This document shows positions 1 through 8,691 of a DNA stretch of 64,000 bases, one piece after another. Below the pieces are notes generated by a model, which made no database searches, had not been told where the DNA came from, and saw nothing but the letters and a program-made list of their open reading frames with translations. Both the position numbers and the translations under genes were made by a program. The first letter of the stretch is position 1, and each line of letters starts with the position of its first letter. Source of the stretch: CAVRQM01 sp963822705 (GTDB lineage Bacteria > Pseudomonadota > Alphaproteobacteria > Acetobacterales > Acetobacteraceae); assembly GCA_963822705.1 (NCBI GenBank), contig CAWGIX010000003.1, forward strand, positions 68,531 to 132,530, written 5' to 3'.

Positions 1-986
1 GTTTTGCGATTGCATCGCTAACCGGCCCCGGCCGGGACATCAAGCTAGGTCCGGCACGGGTCGAGAGTTTTCGCAGCTTTGTCACGAAACTGTGGAACGC
101 CGCGCGGTTCTGCGAAATGAACGCAGCGCTGCCGAGCAAGGAATTCGATCCCTCGCGAGCGATGTTGCCGCTGTCGCGCTGGCTCCTGGCGGAAACACAG
201 CGTGCGGTGACCGAGGCCACTGCGGCACTGGAATCGTTTCGGGTCGATGAATACGCGGCCGTGTGCTACCGCTTCGTTTGGAACGTATTCTGCGACTGGT
301 TTCTGGAACTGGCCAAGCCGGGATTGGCCGGACCGGAGGCCGTGGAATTGCGCGCCGTGGCCGCATACGTGCTGGAGGTCGTGCTACGGCTGCTGCATCC
401 GGCCATGCCGTTTGTAACCGAGGAAATTTGGGACGATTTGGGCTACGGCAAGGCGAGTAGCCTGATCCGCGCCGAGTGGCCGGACGAGATCGCCGTGCAG
501 GACGCCGACGCGGCGCGCGCCGAACTCGACTGGTTGGTGAGGCTGATCGGCACCGTGCGCACCGTGCGCAGCGAAATGGGCGTGCCGCCATCCGTTCTGG
601 CTCCAGTGCTGTTGCGCGACGCGCACCCAGCAAGCGTCGCGCGCGGGAAACGCTGGGAGGAGGCGATCGCCCGCTTGGCCCGCGCCTCGGAATTCGGGGC
701 CTGGGATGGAGCCATGCCAAAAGGCGCGGCGCAGGCGGTGCTGGACGAGGCGACCATCGTGGTCCCCTTGGCGGGTTTGATCGATGTCGAGGCCGAACGC
801 ATGCGGCTGCGGCGCGACCGCGACCGCGCAGCACGCGACGTGGAAACCCTTGCCCGCAAGCTGCAGAATCCGGACTTCGTCACTCGGGCAAAACCGGAGG
901 TCGTGGACGAGAACCGCGAGAGGCTTGCGGCAGCTGGCGCGGAACTCGCGCGATTAGAGGCGGCACTCGCGCGCTTGTCGGATTGA
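1..986 (+). CDS. valS: Valyl-tRNA synthetase, C-terminal part (5' end outside window)
   Basis: The frame is open from base 3 to the TGA at 984-986, giving about 327 codons. It begins inside the end of the catalytic core (GRDIKLG, then KLWNAARF, a class I valyl/isoleucyl signature) and runs through the anticodon-binding helical domain (HPAMPFVTEEIWDDL) into a C-terminal coiled-coil arm (EAERMRLRRDRDRAARDVETL, with NPDFVTRAKPEVV). That arm is characteristic of ValRS, which charges tRNA-Val in the cytoplasm. The gene converges on the gspE-like gene with only 23 bases between the stops. The N-terminal two thirds lie outside the window. Confidence 0.95.
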   Translation, partial: FAIASLTGPGRDIKLGPARVESFRSFVTKLWNAARFCEMNAALPSKEFDPSRAMLPLSRWLLAETQRAVTEATAALESFRVDEYAAVCYRFVWNVFCDWFLELAKPGLAGPEAVELRAVAAYVLEVVLRLLHPAMPFVTEEIWDDLGYGKASSLIRAEWPDEIAVQDADAARAELDWLVRLIGTVRTVRSEMGVPPSVLAPVLLRDAHPASVARGKRWEEAIARLARASEFGAWDGAMPKGAAQAVLDEATIVVPLAGLIDVEAERMRLRRDRDRAARDVETLARKLQNPDFVTRAKPEVVDENRERLAAAGAELARLEAALARLSD

Positions 987-1009
987 GCGAGCAGTCCGCT
1001 GATGCTGTC

Positions 1010-2779
1010 CTACGCCTCGGCTCGGATGCTGCGCATCACTTCCTCAACGGTAGTGACGCCTTCCAGGGCCGCCGAAAGTCCGGCGTCGAACATCGTTTCC
1101 ATGCCCGCTCCCACCGCCGCGCGCTCGATATCGGCGTGCTCGGCGTGGGCGAAGATCAGATGCTCGATCTCCGGCGATGGGTGCAGAAATTCCGCAATTG
1201 CCAGCCGGCCGCGATAGCCGGTGTTGCGGCATGAGGGGCAGCCCACCGGGTGCCACAGCTTGATCGGCCGCGCCTGGGTGCGCCGCTCGAGGTCGAAGCG
1301 GGCGATCATTTCCGGAGGTGCCAAATCCTCGCGCCGGCAGACCGCGCATAGCCGCCGCACCAGCCGCTGCGCCAGTACACCGCGCAGCACCGCAGTCAGC
1401 AGATAGTCCTCCAGCCCCATGTCGCGCAGCCGGGTGATCGTGGCGGCGGCGGAATTGGTGTGCAGAGTGGACAGAACCAGATGTCCGGTCAGCGCCGCCT
1501 GCACCGCGATCTGCGCGGTTTCCAGGTCGCGCACCTCGCCCACCATGATCACGTCCGGGTCCTGGCGCAGAATCGAGCGCAGCAGGGTCGCGAACGTCAG
1601 ACCGATATTCGGCTTGACCTGGATCTGGTTGATGCCGCGCAACTGGTACTCGATCGGGTCCTCTACCGTGACCACTTTGCGCGCCACCGAATTCAGCGAC
1701 AGCAGGCCCGAATACAGGGTCGTGGTCTTGCCGCTGCCGGTCGGACCGGTGACCAGCACAATGCCGTTGGGCAGTGCCAGCGCATCTCCCAGTTTGTCTA
1801 TCACGGCAGGCGGCAGGCCAAGTTTCGCGTAATCGAACGCCACTGCGGTGCGGTCCAGCACGCGCATCACCACCGTCTCGCCCCACAGCGAGGGAATGGT
1901 GGAGACCCGGAAATCCACCTCCTGGCCGCGCACCGCGAGTTTGATGCGGCCGTCCTGCGGCAGCCGGCGTTCCGCAATATCCAGCCGCGACATGATTTTT
2001 ACGCGTGATACGATCGCCGCGGTCAGCCGCGCCGGCGGGCTCTCCGCCTCCTGCAGCACACCGTCGTACCGATAGCGCACGCGCAGCCGGTCCTCGAACG
2101 GCTCGATATGGATGTCGCTGGCCTGCGTCTCCACCGCACGGGCAATGATCTGGTTGACCAGCCGGATCACCGGCGCCTCGGAGGCCAAATCTTTTAGCCG
2201 CTCCGCGTCCTCCTCCAGCGGCGCCTCGCCCTCGTCGTGACCGTGGCCGTGGCCGGCGTGGCTGCCGGCGGCGTCTTCGCGATACAGCCGGTCAAACGCC
2301 GCCTCGATCTCGATCGGCACCGCCACTTCCAGCACGACCGACTTGCCGGTGGCGGCGGCGATGGCCGCGGGGGTAAACGGATCCAGCGGGTCGGCGGCGG
2401 CGACGATCAGCTGGTCGTGCTCGATGGCCACCGGCATCGCGCGGGCAGTGCGCAGGAAACGGGTGGTCAGCCGCTCGGCCAGCAGCGGCTCGTCCGTGGG
2501 GTAGCGCTCCGGCGTGGCGATGCGCATCCCGAGCAGGCTGGCATAGGCTGCCGCAAGGCCGCGCTCGGTCACCAGTCCGAGCTGGATCAGCACCAAATCG
2601 AGCCGCTGGCCGCTTTCGGTGGCCACCCTGCGGGCGCGGTCGAGCGTGCGGGCGTCGCACTGGCCCTGCCGCTCCAGCAGGTCGGCCAGAGCGGCAAGCG
2701 TCTGGTCCAGGCTGCCGGCGTCCGCCGCCGAGGTGATGATGGCAGTATCCAAAAAACCCCTCTCCGCCCGCGCCCGCAA
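1010..2779 (-). CDS. gspE: GspE/PilB-type secretion ATPase
   Basis: 589 residues, the usual GspE/PilB length. It is the cytoplasmic hexameric ATPase that drives pseudopilus or pilus assembly in type II secretion or type IV pili. Seen: an N-terminal GspE domain (about 25-165), a His-rich linker (174-181, HAGHGHGH), Walker A GPTGSGKT (345-352), Asp box and Walker B (DPDVIMVGEVRD, 407-418), a His box (TLHTNSA, about 438-444), and a C-terminal zinc tetracysteine (C478, C481, C514, C517). The tetracysteine favours GspE/PilB over PilT. The listed start is TTG. A second TTG at 2752 has a GGAGAGG just upstream and may be the real start. No other gsp core genes are visible apart from the prepilin peptidase at 6581, so type II secretion versus type IV pilus cannot be settled here. 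Confidence 0.9.
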   Translation of the reverse strand: MRARAERGFLDTAIITSAADAGSLDQTLAALADLLERQGQCDARTLDRARRVATESGQRLDLVLIQLGLVTERGLAAAYASLLGMRIATPERYPTDEPLLAERLTTRFLRTARAMPVAIEHDQLIVAAADPLDPFTPAAIAAATGKSVVLEVAVPIEIEAAFDRLYREDAAGSHAGHGHGHDEGEAPLEEDAERLKDLASEAPVIRLVNQIIARAVETQASDIHIEPFEDRLRVRYRYDGVLQEAESPPARLTAAIVSRVKIMSRLDIAERRLPQDGRIKLAVRGQEVDFRVSTIPSLWGETVVMRVLDRTAVAFDYAKLGLPPAVIDKLGDALALPNGIVLVTGPTGSGKTTTLYSGLLSLNSVARKVVTVEDPIEYQLRGINQIQVKPNIGLTFATLLRSILRQDPDVIMVGEVRDLETAQIAVQAALTGHLVLSTLHTNSAAATITRLRDMGLEDYLLTAVLRGVLAQRLVRRLCAVCRREDLAPPEMIARFDLERRTQARPIKLWHPVGCPSCRNTGYRGRLAIAEFLHPSPEIEHLIFAHAEHADIERAAVGAGMETMFDAGLSAALEGVTTVEEVMRSIRAEA

Positions 2780-2965
2780 AGCCGGCGGCGGGCGCAGTCT
2801 TGGTCGATGGCCGGGCTGGCTAGCAAGCGAAACCGCGGTCGCCTGTGAGCCATCTTACAGCAAAAGGGCAGCACGCAGTGGTTAACAACCCGTCATCGGC
2901 GATCGCAGCAAGGCACCAGCCAAGCGAGAGACCTCCGCGAAAGCCGGGCATGATGGAGGCGCGGC

Positions 2966-4105
2966 ATGGCCGACAAGAAAGGCAAGGCGGGAAGTCCGGA
3001 CGACATCATGGCGCCGGCCGCCATGAAGCCGATTCTGGCGGGCGCCAAAGGCGGCAGCCCCGCGAGCTGCGCGCTCGGCCTGACCAAGGACAAGGACGGC
3101 GTGCTGCTGCTGGATAGGCGCAGGAAGCCGAAAGCGCTGATGGCAGAACTGAAGAAGCAGGCCGCCAGCGCGGGCCTGGAACTGGAGATGCCGACCTTGC
3201 GGTTCGGCCGTGCCATAGTCGACGCCGAACAGGACGCGAGCCTGCTCACTCTGGTCGTCAACAAGGACGCCGGCGGCGCGATGCGGTCCAAGATGCTGGA
3301 GCGCGTCAAGAAGGCGGGCTTTGCCAAAGTCGAAATCACCGTCGACGCGAGCCTGGAGAACGAGGCGGAGGAGGACCAGCCCGCACCTCCAATGGCCATG
3401 GCAACCGTGCGGCCGCAAGCTCCGTCGCCCCCACCAGCGCCGCCGCCTGGACCGTCCGGGCAGGACGCGACGACGCTGACCAATACGCTGACCGGCCTAG
3501 TCAAGCAGATGCTGCCGGTCATCGCGGCCGACCCGACGCGGGCGAACGCGCTCAAGGGGTTTGCCCTGCAGGCCCAGACCAGCCTGAAATCGGGCGACGT
3601 AGCGGCTGCGGCGAACTCAGTCGAGGCGCTGCGGCGGGCGCTGAACGGAGCGGGCACGCAGCCTGCCGCGCCAGCGCAGCCAACACCGGCAGTCCCGGGA
3701 ACACCCGCGCCGCCGGGCGTGCATGCCAAATCCCGTCTCGCCTGGATTGCCACGCGCCAAAAAGTCGAGGCCGATCTCGCCAAGCTGAAAAAGGGCATCG
3801 TGGCAGCCTGCAACGGCAAGGATATCGAGGCCGCACTGGAAGCCGGGTTCAGCAGCCGCGTCGAACCGGTGCTCGGCAAGCTGGACGATAGCCTGGCCCA
3901 CAAGCTCGACGAGGTAAACAAGGCCACGGATCCGGCGCAACGGGCCAAGCTGCTGTCCGAAGCCAAGCAGATCGTGCAGCGATACGAGTCATACGTGGCC
4001 AGCGAGCCGATTATCGCAAAGCTGGACGCGAACCCGTTCGTGCCATTGGCGCTGCGCAAGACGCTAACTGCGACCCTGACCACGCTGTCGACGGCCCTGC
4101 GCTGA
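2966..4105 (+). CDS. Hypothetical protein, Lys-rich N-domain and helical C-domain
   Basis: 379 residues, family not recognised. The ATG follows a good ribosome binding site (GGAGG, 6 bases upstream). Residues 1-140 form a compact alpha/beta-looking, Lys-rich domain (for example RRKPKALMAELKKQAAS and LVVNKDAGGAMRSKMLERV). Then come a Pro-rich linker (about 152-168, PSPPPAPPPGPSG), a helical stretch, a second Ala/Pro linker (about 228-252) and a C-terminal helical domain. There is no signal peptide or membrane segment, so it is probably cytoplasmic. It ends 43 bases before the Gly/Ala-rich gene on the same strand and is probably co-transcribed with it. A chaperone or partner role for that neighbour is a guess from position only. 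Confidence 0.75.
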   Translation: MADKKGKAGSPDDIMAPAAMKPILAGAKGGSPASCALGLTKDKDGVLLLDRRRKPKALMAELKKQAASAGLELEMPTLRFGRAIVDAEQDASLLTLVVNKDAGGAMRSKMLERVKKAGFAKVEITVDASLENEAEEDQPAPPMAMATVRPQAPSPPPAPPPGPSGQDATTLTNTLTGLVKQMLPVIAADPTRANALKGFALQAQTSLKSGDVAAAANSVEALRRALNGAGTQPAAPAQPTPAVPGTPAPPGVHAKSRLAWIATRQKVEADLAKLKKGIVAACNGKDIEAALEAGFSSRVEPVLGKLDDSLAHKLDEVNKATDPAQRAKLLSEAKQIVQRYESYVASEPIIAKLDANPFVPLALRKTLTATLTTLSTALR

Positions 4106-4148
4106 TTGTGCATTCGTGGAACGACTCTGAGAGATCTGGAGGATCAAC

Positions 4149-6109
4149 ATGCCGCTCAGCAGCGACCAGATTGCGTGGCTCGAAGATTCGCTTGGTATCG
4201 ATCCGAGCACTCTGACGGAAGAGGACGTTGCCCAGATCGAGCGGCAAGGGGAAATCGCGGCGGAATTCGCCGAGTTCGACCAGCATGGCGGGCAGCAACT
4301 GGACACTTCATACGACACGTCGGACCTGGACGCAGACGGACCGAACCGCATCCCTGAACTCAATCCCGAGCCCGATCGCCCGGCGCGCCCAGTGTCGCCG
4401 GAACGGCGGGCCGCCGCTGGTGCGCAAAGAAGATATCGGGCGGACGAAGGCATGACCGATCCGGACGTGGAGGTCGGCCACACCCAGGCGGTCCGTCACA
4501 CCAAGGAGTCCGGCGCACCCTCGGAGCAGGTAAACGATCCCGAGACGTTCATGCAGCTGCACGATGAGCCGGGCCAGGGCCTTGATGTCGACGTTACCAA
4601 TGAGCGCGGCGGCACGCGAACGACAACGCGGCACAAAGCGCAGGAAGATTTGATCGACGATGCGGTGGACCGCTCCCGCACCGATGGCGAACTCACTCCC
4701 GAGGGCCAGCAGGCCGCAGGCGACGAGGTTCTGTGGCGAACGCAGGGGACCGGATTCGATCAGCGCGAGGTGGACGTAAAGCGCCAGAGCGGCTTGGTGG
4801 ACGAGGAAACTTTGCTCGCACGCTTCCGGGCGAAAAACGCGGCGCAGACACAGCAAAACGCGCCGGAGGACCCGGCCGCGCCCGAGAGCCAGGACTCTCC
4901 CGGCAACGACGCACCCCTTGACGATGCTCCCGAGCTGCCGCGGCAGACCCGCCAGTGCCGGGGGCGGGCGACCCGACAAACGGCGGGGCCGGTGACACCA
5001 CCGGCCTTGCTGATCCGGCCCTGTATGACACCGCCCCGCCTGCCGGCTCCCCCGAGCGCGCGAACACGACAGCCGCACCGGACGGCGCCGACGGGCCGAT
5101 GCCAACTGACACGACGACCGACGATCCCGGCCTCGGTGCAGACCCCGATTCCCCGGCGCCGACGCCAAACTCCGAACTGCCCACCTCGGAGGTGCCCAGC
5201 TCCGAGATACCCGGCAGCGGCACGGTTCCTGAAACCGAAGGCGGCGTTGGGGCCGAAGCCGGCGCCGCGGACGCGGCCGGAGCCGGCCTGCTCGGAGGCG
5301 GCATCGCTGGCGGGATCGCGCTCGCCCAGGACTGGGGCAAGGTCCAGAGCGGGCAGATGAGCGTGGGCCAGGCGGCGGTGGACGTCGGCGGCAAGACCGC
5401 GGTCGCGGGCGGCCTCACGATGGCCGGCTCCGCCACCGCCGACGCGCTCGCGAGCGGCGGTTCGGATGCGGCAGCGGGTGCCGTGGCCGGCGAGGCGGGA
5501 GAGGTCGCCGGCGCCGTGTTCAAGGGTGGCGTGGTCGGCGGCGTGGTGGCCGGCGGCATGGCGCTCATCGACGACGTGGGCAAGGTGGAGGACGGCACCA
5601 TGACCGGCGGCACCGCTGCGGTCGACGTCACCGCCAAAACCGCAGTCGGCGTTGGAGCCGGCGTGGCGGGGGCCTGGGCCGGAGCCGAAATCGGCGCCGC
5701 GGTCGGTTCCATCATCCCGGGTGCCGGTACCGCAATCGGCTTCGTGGCTGGTGCCGTGGTCGGCGGCGCGGTGGGCTATGTCGGCAATGCGCTGATGAAC
5801 ACCGATACCGGGAAGGCGATCCTGTCCGCCGCGGGCAGTGCGGTCGACACCGCGATTGACGGCGTGAAGGATGCCGGGGCAGCGGTGGCGGACGCCGCCG
5901 GCTCGGTTGCCTCCGGGGCCGAGAGCCTGGCCTGCGACGCCGCAAGCGCGGTGGGAGACGCCGCGAGCGCCGTGGCAGGAGCGGCGGATAATGTGGCCGG
6001 CGCGGCGGCAAGCGCGGTCAGCGATGCCGGTCAGGCGGTAGCCGGCGCCGTCGACGATGTGGAAAGCGCTGCTTCCGGCTTGTTGGACAGCATCTCATCG
6101 GCATTGTGA
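4149..6109 (+). CDS. Large Gly/Ala-rich protein with glycine-zipper membrane modules (frame break near 4950)
   Basis: The ATG at 4149 has a strong RBS (GGAGG, 6 bases upstream). The first part is acidic, Pro-rich and disordered-looking, with sense up to about codon 265 (LDDAPELPRQT). Past about 4950 the same composition continues in another frame (from GTG 4955, MPGAGDPTNGGAG) to the stop at 6109. Either one base is missing and the gene is single (about 650 residues), or there are two overlapping genes, 4149-5360 and 4955-6109. The second part has pentad repeats (SELPT SEVPS SEIPG), two copies of a Gly-zipper module (about 5291-5410 and 5525-5650), a long zipper (GAGTAIGFVAGAVVGGAVGY) and an Ala-rich amphipathic tail (DAASAVGDAASAVAGAAD). 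No signal peptide. Gly zippers of this kind occur in pore-forming and secreted effectors, but the function here is unknown. Confidence 0.7.
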
Positions 6110-6195
6110 CCGAGCGCACTGCGCCGCAAGAAACGAAGGAATGACGCACAACCCTGACGCGCTCTGTGGTATGCAGCCCGCGTCAGGAGGCGAAC

Positions 6196-6534
6196 ATGAA
6201 CCGGTTCACGCTCGCGCTGGTGGTGGTCACGCTCGCCATGGGTTGTCGCGCGGCGCGCGCGGATTGCGAGCAGCACATGGAACAGCTCGCCGGCCTCCTG
6301 CCACAGCTCCCGGACGGTCACGTCAAGTACATCGTCATGCTCGACATCAATTTCGCCGTTCGCGAACTCGAGGAGGACGACGAGTTCGAGTGCATGCTCC
6401 TGGTCGACCACGCCGTGCGGGTGATCAAGACCGCACCGCAGGACGCATTACCGCCGATGCCAACGCTGCAACCACCGCGCGCGCCGATCCCTGCGCCGCC
6501 CTCGTCTCAGAACGTTACCCGCACGCCGCCATAA
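6196..6534 (+). CDS. Small secreted hypothetical protein
   Basis: 112 residues from ATG 6196, chosen because CAGGAGG lies 6 bases upstream. An earlier in-frame GTG at 6166 would spoil the signal peptide. Residues 1-22 (MNRFTLALVVVTLAMGCRAARA) look like a Sec signal peptide with cleavage after ARA. The mature part has two Cys (DCEQH and FECML) that could pair, a short helical body rich in Glu/Asp, and a Pro-rich tail (PPMPTLQPPRAPIPAPP). No family recognised. It sits between the Gly/Ala-rich gene and the prepilin peptidase on the same strand, so it may belong to the same secretion-linked group. Confidence 0.7.
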   Translation: MNRFTLALVVVTLAMGCRAARADCEQHMEQLAGLLPQLPDGHVKYIVMLDINFAVRELEEDDEFECMLLVDHAVRVIKTAPQDALPPMPTLQPPRAPIPAPPSSQNVTRTPP

Positions 6535-6580
6535 CCGGCATCACAGGTTCGCCGCTTGATCGAAACGTGGCGATCGCCGT

Positions 6581-7351
6581 TTGCCGGAGGCCCCTGTTCA
6601 ATGCGCGCGGACGGCGAGACGCTTGATTACGTGGTGGGCCCCGCTGCTACTGGCGCCGTTCATCGGAAGTTTTGTGGGCGTGCTGGTACGGCGGCTGCCG
6701 GCGGAGCAGCCGATCCTGATGGGACGCTCACGGTGCGAGTCCTGCGGCCACCGGCTGAGTCCGCTGGAGTTGATGCCGATCGCGAGTTTCTTCGTGTGGC
6801 GCGGGCGCTGCCGGGAGTGCAGAGCGCGCATCGCGCCGATGCATCTGGCCGTGGAACTCGCGGCTTTGGCAGTGGCGGTCAGTGCCGTGGTGTTTCTCAG
6901 CGGGCCGGTGCTGTGGGCCGGCTGCGTTCTTGGCTGGACGCTGTTGCCGCTGGCCTGGATCGACGCGGAGCATTTTTGGCTACCCGACGTACTCACGCTG
7001 CCGTTGCTGGCGGCAGGGCTGCTGGCAACCTGGTTTTTGGCCCCCTGGGCGGTGACCGATCACGCCCTGGCGGCGGCACTCGGCTATGGTCTGTTTCGCT
7101 GTCTTGCAGCGGTGTACCGGCGCTGGCGCGGGTTCGAAGGGCTGGGCCAGGGAGATGCCAAGCTGCTGGCGGCGGGCGGCGCCTGGCTGGGTCTGGCGGC
7201 GTTGCCGGCCGTGCTGCTCACTGCTGCGGGCGTCGGATTGGCGATCGCCCTGGGGATGCGGCTGGCCGGACGGACAGTGGGACGGACCACAAGGCTGCCA
7301 CTCGGCACGGCGCTGGCGGTGGCCGTCTGGGCGGTGTGGCTGGCTGGGTGA
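6581..7351 (+). CDS. Type IV prepilin leader peptidase/N-methyltransferase (A24A)
   Basis: 256 residues. It is an inner-membrane aspartic protease that cleaves prepilin leader peptides and methylates the new N-terminus (PilD/GspO). Seen: first membrane segment about 17-36, the cytoplasmic zinc-binding two-CxxC domain (C52, C55, C77, C80) that marks the bifunctional bacterial type, six or more further hydrophobic segments, catalytic Asp128 (WIDAEHFWLPD) and Asp192 in the GxGD motif (GLGQGD). The start is TTG 6581 or, more in keeping with the first membrane helix, TTG 6623. It is the natural partner of the GspE-like ATPase at 1010-2779. The product could serve type II secretion, type IV pili or both. 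Confidence 0.9.
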   Translation: MPEAPVQCARTARRLITWWAPLLLAPFIGSFVGVLVRRLPAEQPILMGRSRCESCGHRLSPLELMPIASFFVWRGRCRECRARIAPMHLAVELAALAVAVSAVVFLSGPVLWAGCVLGWTLLPLAWIDAEHFWLPDVLTLPLLAAGLLATWFLAPWAVTDHALAAALGYGLFRCLAAVYRRWRGFEGLGQGDAKLLAAGGAWLGLAALPAVLLTAAGVGLAIALGMRLAGRTVGRTTRLPLGTALAVAVWAVWLAG

Positions 7352-7374
7352 GACGTCCCGCCTGGCCGCCCACG

Positions 7375-7403
7375 TTGACACTCGACAAAACTCCGCCTTA
7401 GCT
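7375..7403 (+). promoter_or_regulatory. Candidate sigma70-type promoter of frc operon
   Basis: TTGACA (7375-7380) is followed after 17 bases by TTAGCT (7398-7403), about 75 bases before the frcB start. The -35 is perfect and the -10 only fair. No operator could be identified. Confidence 0.4.
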
Positions 7404-7479
7404 TTTTTCGCCAGTGGCTCGCATCGACGAGAATACGAGGCCGTAGAAAACGGCGATGACTGCAACGGGGGGAAAAACG

Positions 7480-8553
7480 ATGACAACAGGTTTGCACAGC
7501 CGCGACCGCCTGCGGGCGAGAACTTCGTTTCCGGCGATGGTCGCCGCAGCGGCATTGGCCGCTGCCGCGATCGGCATGGCCGGCAGCGCGTGGGCCGCGG
7601 ATGCCACCATCGTCGGACTGATCACCAAGACCGACAACAATCCGTTCTTCGTAAAAATGCGCGACGGCGCCGGTGCGGAAGCCAAAAAACTCGGCCTCAC
7701 GCTGCAGACATTTGCCGGGAAATACGACGGGGACAACGACACCCAGGTCGCCGCCGTCGAAAGCCTGATCTCCGCCGGCGCCAAGGGCATCCTGATCACG
7801 CCGAGCGACACCAAAGCCATCGTGCCGACGATCAAGAAGGCGCGCGATGCCGGGCTTCTGGTCATCGCGCTGGACACGCCGCTCGATCCGATCGATGCCG
7901 CCGACGCAACCTTTGCCACCGACAATTTCAAGGCCGGCGAGCTGATCGGGGAGTGGGCGCAGAAGACGCTCGGCGCCAAAGCGGCCACCGCCCATGTCGC
8001 CTTTCTCGACGCGCTGGAGTTCGAGCCGACCACCGACCTGCTGCGCGACCACGGGTTCATGAAGGGTTTCGGCATCGAGTTCGAGGATCCGACGCACTAC
8101 GGCAACGAGACCGACAAACGCATCGTCGGCCATCAATGGGGCAAGGGCGCCGAGGAAGGAGGCCGCACCGGAATGGAGAATCTGCTGCAAAAAGACCCTG
8201 ACGTCAGTGTCGTCTATACCATCAACGAGCCGACCGCGGCCGGCGCATACGAGGCGCTCAAGGCGGCCGGCAAGGCCGACGGCAGCGTTCTGATGACGTC
8301 CGTGGACGGCGGCTGCCCGGGGGTAAAGAACGTGCAGGCCGGCGTGATCGGCGCCACCTCGATGCAGTTCCCGCTACGCATGGCCGCCCTTGGCGTGCAG
8401 GCGGTCGACCAGTTTGCGAAAACCGGCAAGAAGCCCGAGCCCACGCCAGGTCTGAAGTTTTTCGACACCGGCGTGAGCCTGGTGACCGACAAGCCGGTTG
8501 CAGGCGTGGAGTCGATCACGGCCAAGGAAGGTCTGACGAAGTGCTGGGGTTGA
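7480..8553 (+). CDS. frcB: Sugar ABC transporter periplasmic binding protein (FrcB-like)
   Basis: 357 residues from ATG 7480, which has a GGGGGG-A-rich RBS just upstream. An in-frame ATG at 7456 would lengthen the leader by 8 residues. A Sec signal peptide (about 1-40, ending GSAWAAD) is followed by a type I periplasmic binding fold of the RbsB/LacI-like family (VGLITKTDNNPFFVKM, AAVESLISAGAKGILITPSD, IALDTPLDP). The sequence resembles the fructose-binding FrcB of rhizobia, so fructose, mannose or ribose is likely, but the sugar is inferred. It is first in an operon with the permease and ATPase; a stable hairpin follows it. Confidence 0.9.
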   Translation: MTTGLHSRDRLRARTSFPAMVAAAALAAAAIGMAGSAWAADATIVGLITKTDNNPFFVKMRDGAGAEAKKLGLTLQTFAGKYDGDNDTQVAAVESLISAGAKGILITPSDTKAIVPTIKKARDAGLLVIALDTPLDPIDAADATFATDNFKAGELIGEWAQKTLGAKAATAHVAFLDALEFEPTTDLLRDHGFMKGFGIEFEDPTHYGNETDKRIVGHQWGKGAEEGGRTGMENLLQKDPDVSVVYTINEPTAAGAYEALKAAGKADGSVLMTSVDGGCPGVKNVQAGVIGATSMQFPLRMAALGVQAVDQFAKTGKKPEPTPGLKFFDTGVSLVTDKPVAGVESITAKEGLTKCWG

Positions 8554-8590
8554 TTGCGACGCCGGACCGGTAACGCCGATCTCTGAGCAG

Positions 8591-8618
8591 GGAAGAGCAG
8601 CCTTTCGACTGCTCTTCC
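8591..8618 (+). terminator. Intercistronic hairpin between frcB and frcC
   Basis: A 10-base-pair perfect stem (GGAAGAGCAG / CTGCTCTTCC) with an 8-base loop, followed by a short T-containing stretch, lies 38 bases after frcB. Such hairpins after binding-protein genes act as partial terminators or mRNA stabilisers that raise binding-protein levels relative to permease and ATPase. Confidence 0.6.
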
Positions 8619-8691
8619 GGCTTTCTTGCCCCATTCCGGTACCCGGTCTCCGCTGATAACCGCACACAAGGCCAGGAACCGGTCGGAGCCG

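Noticed and set aside
2893..4113. Minus-strand open frame of 406 codons
   Set aside because: Antisense to the 2966-4105 gene, which has a proper RBS and better composition.
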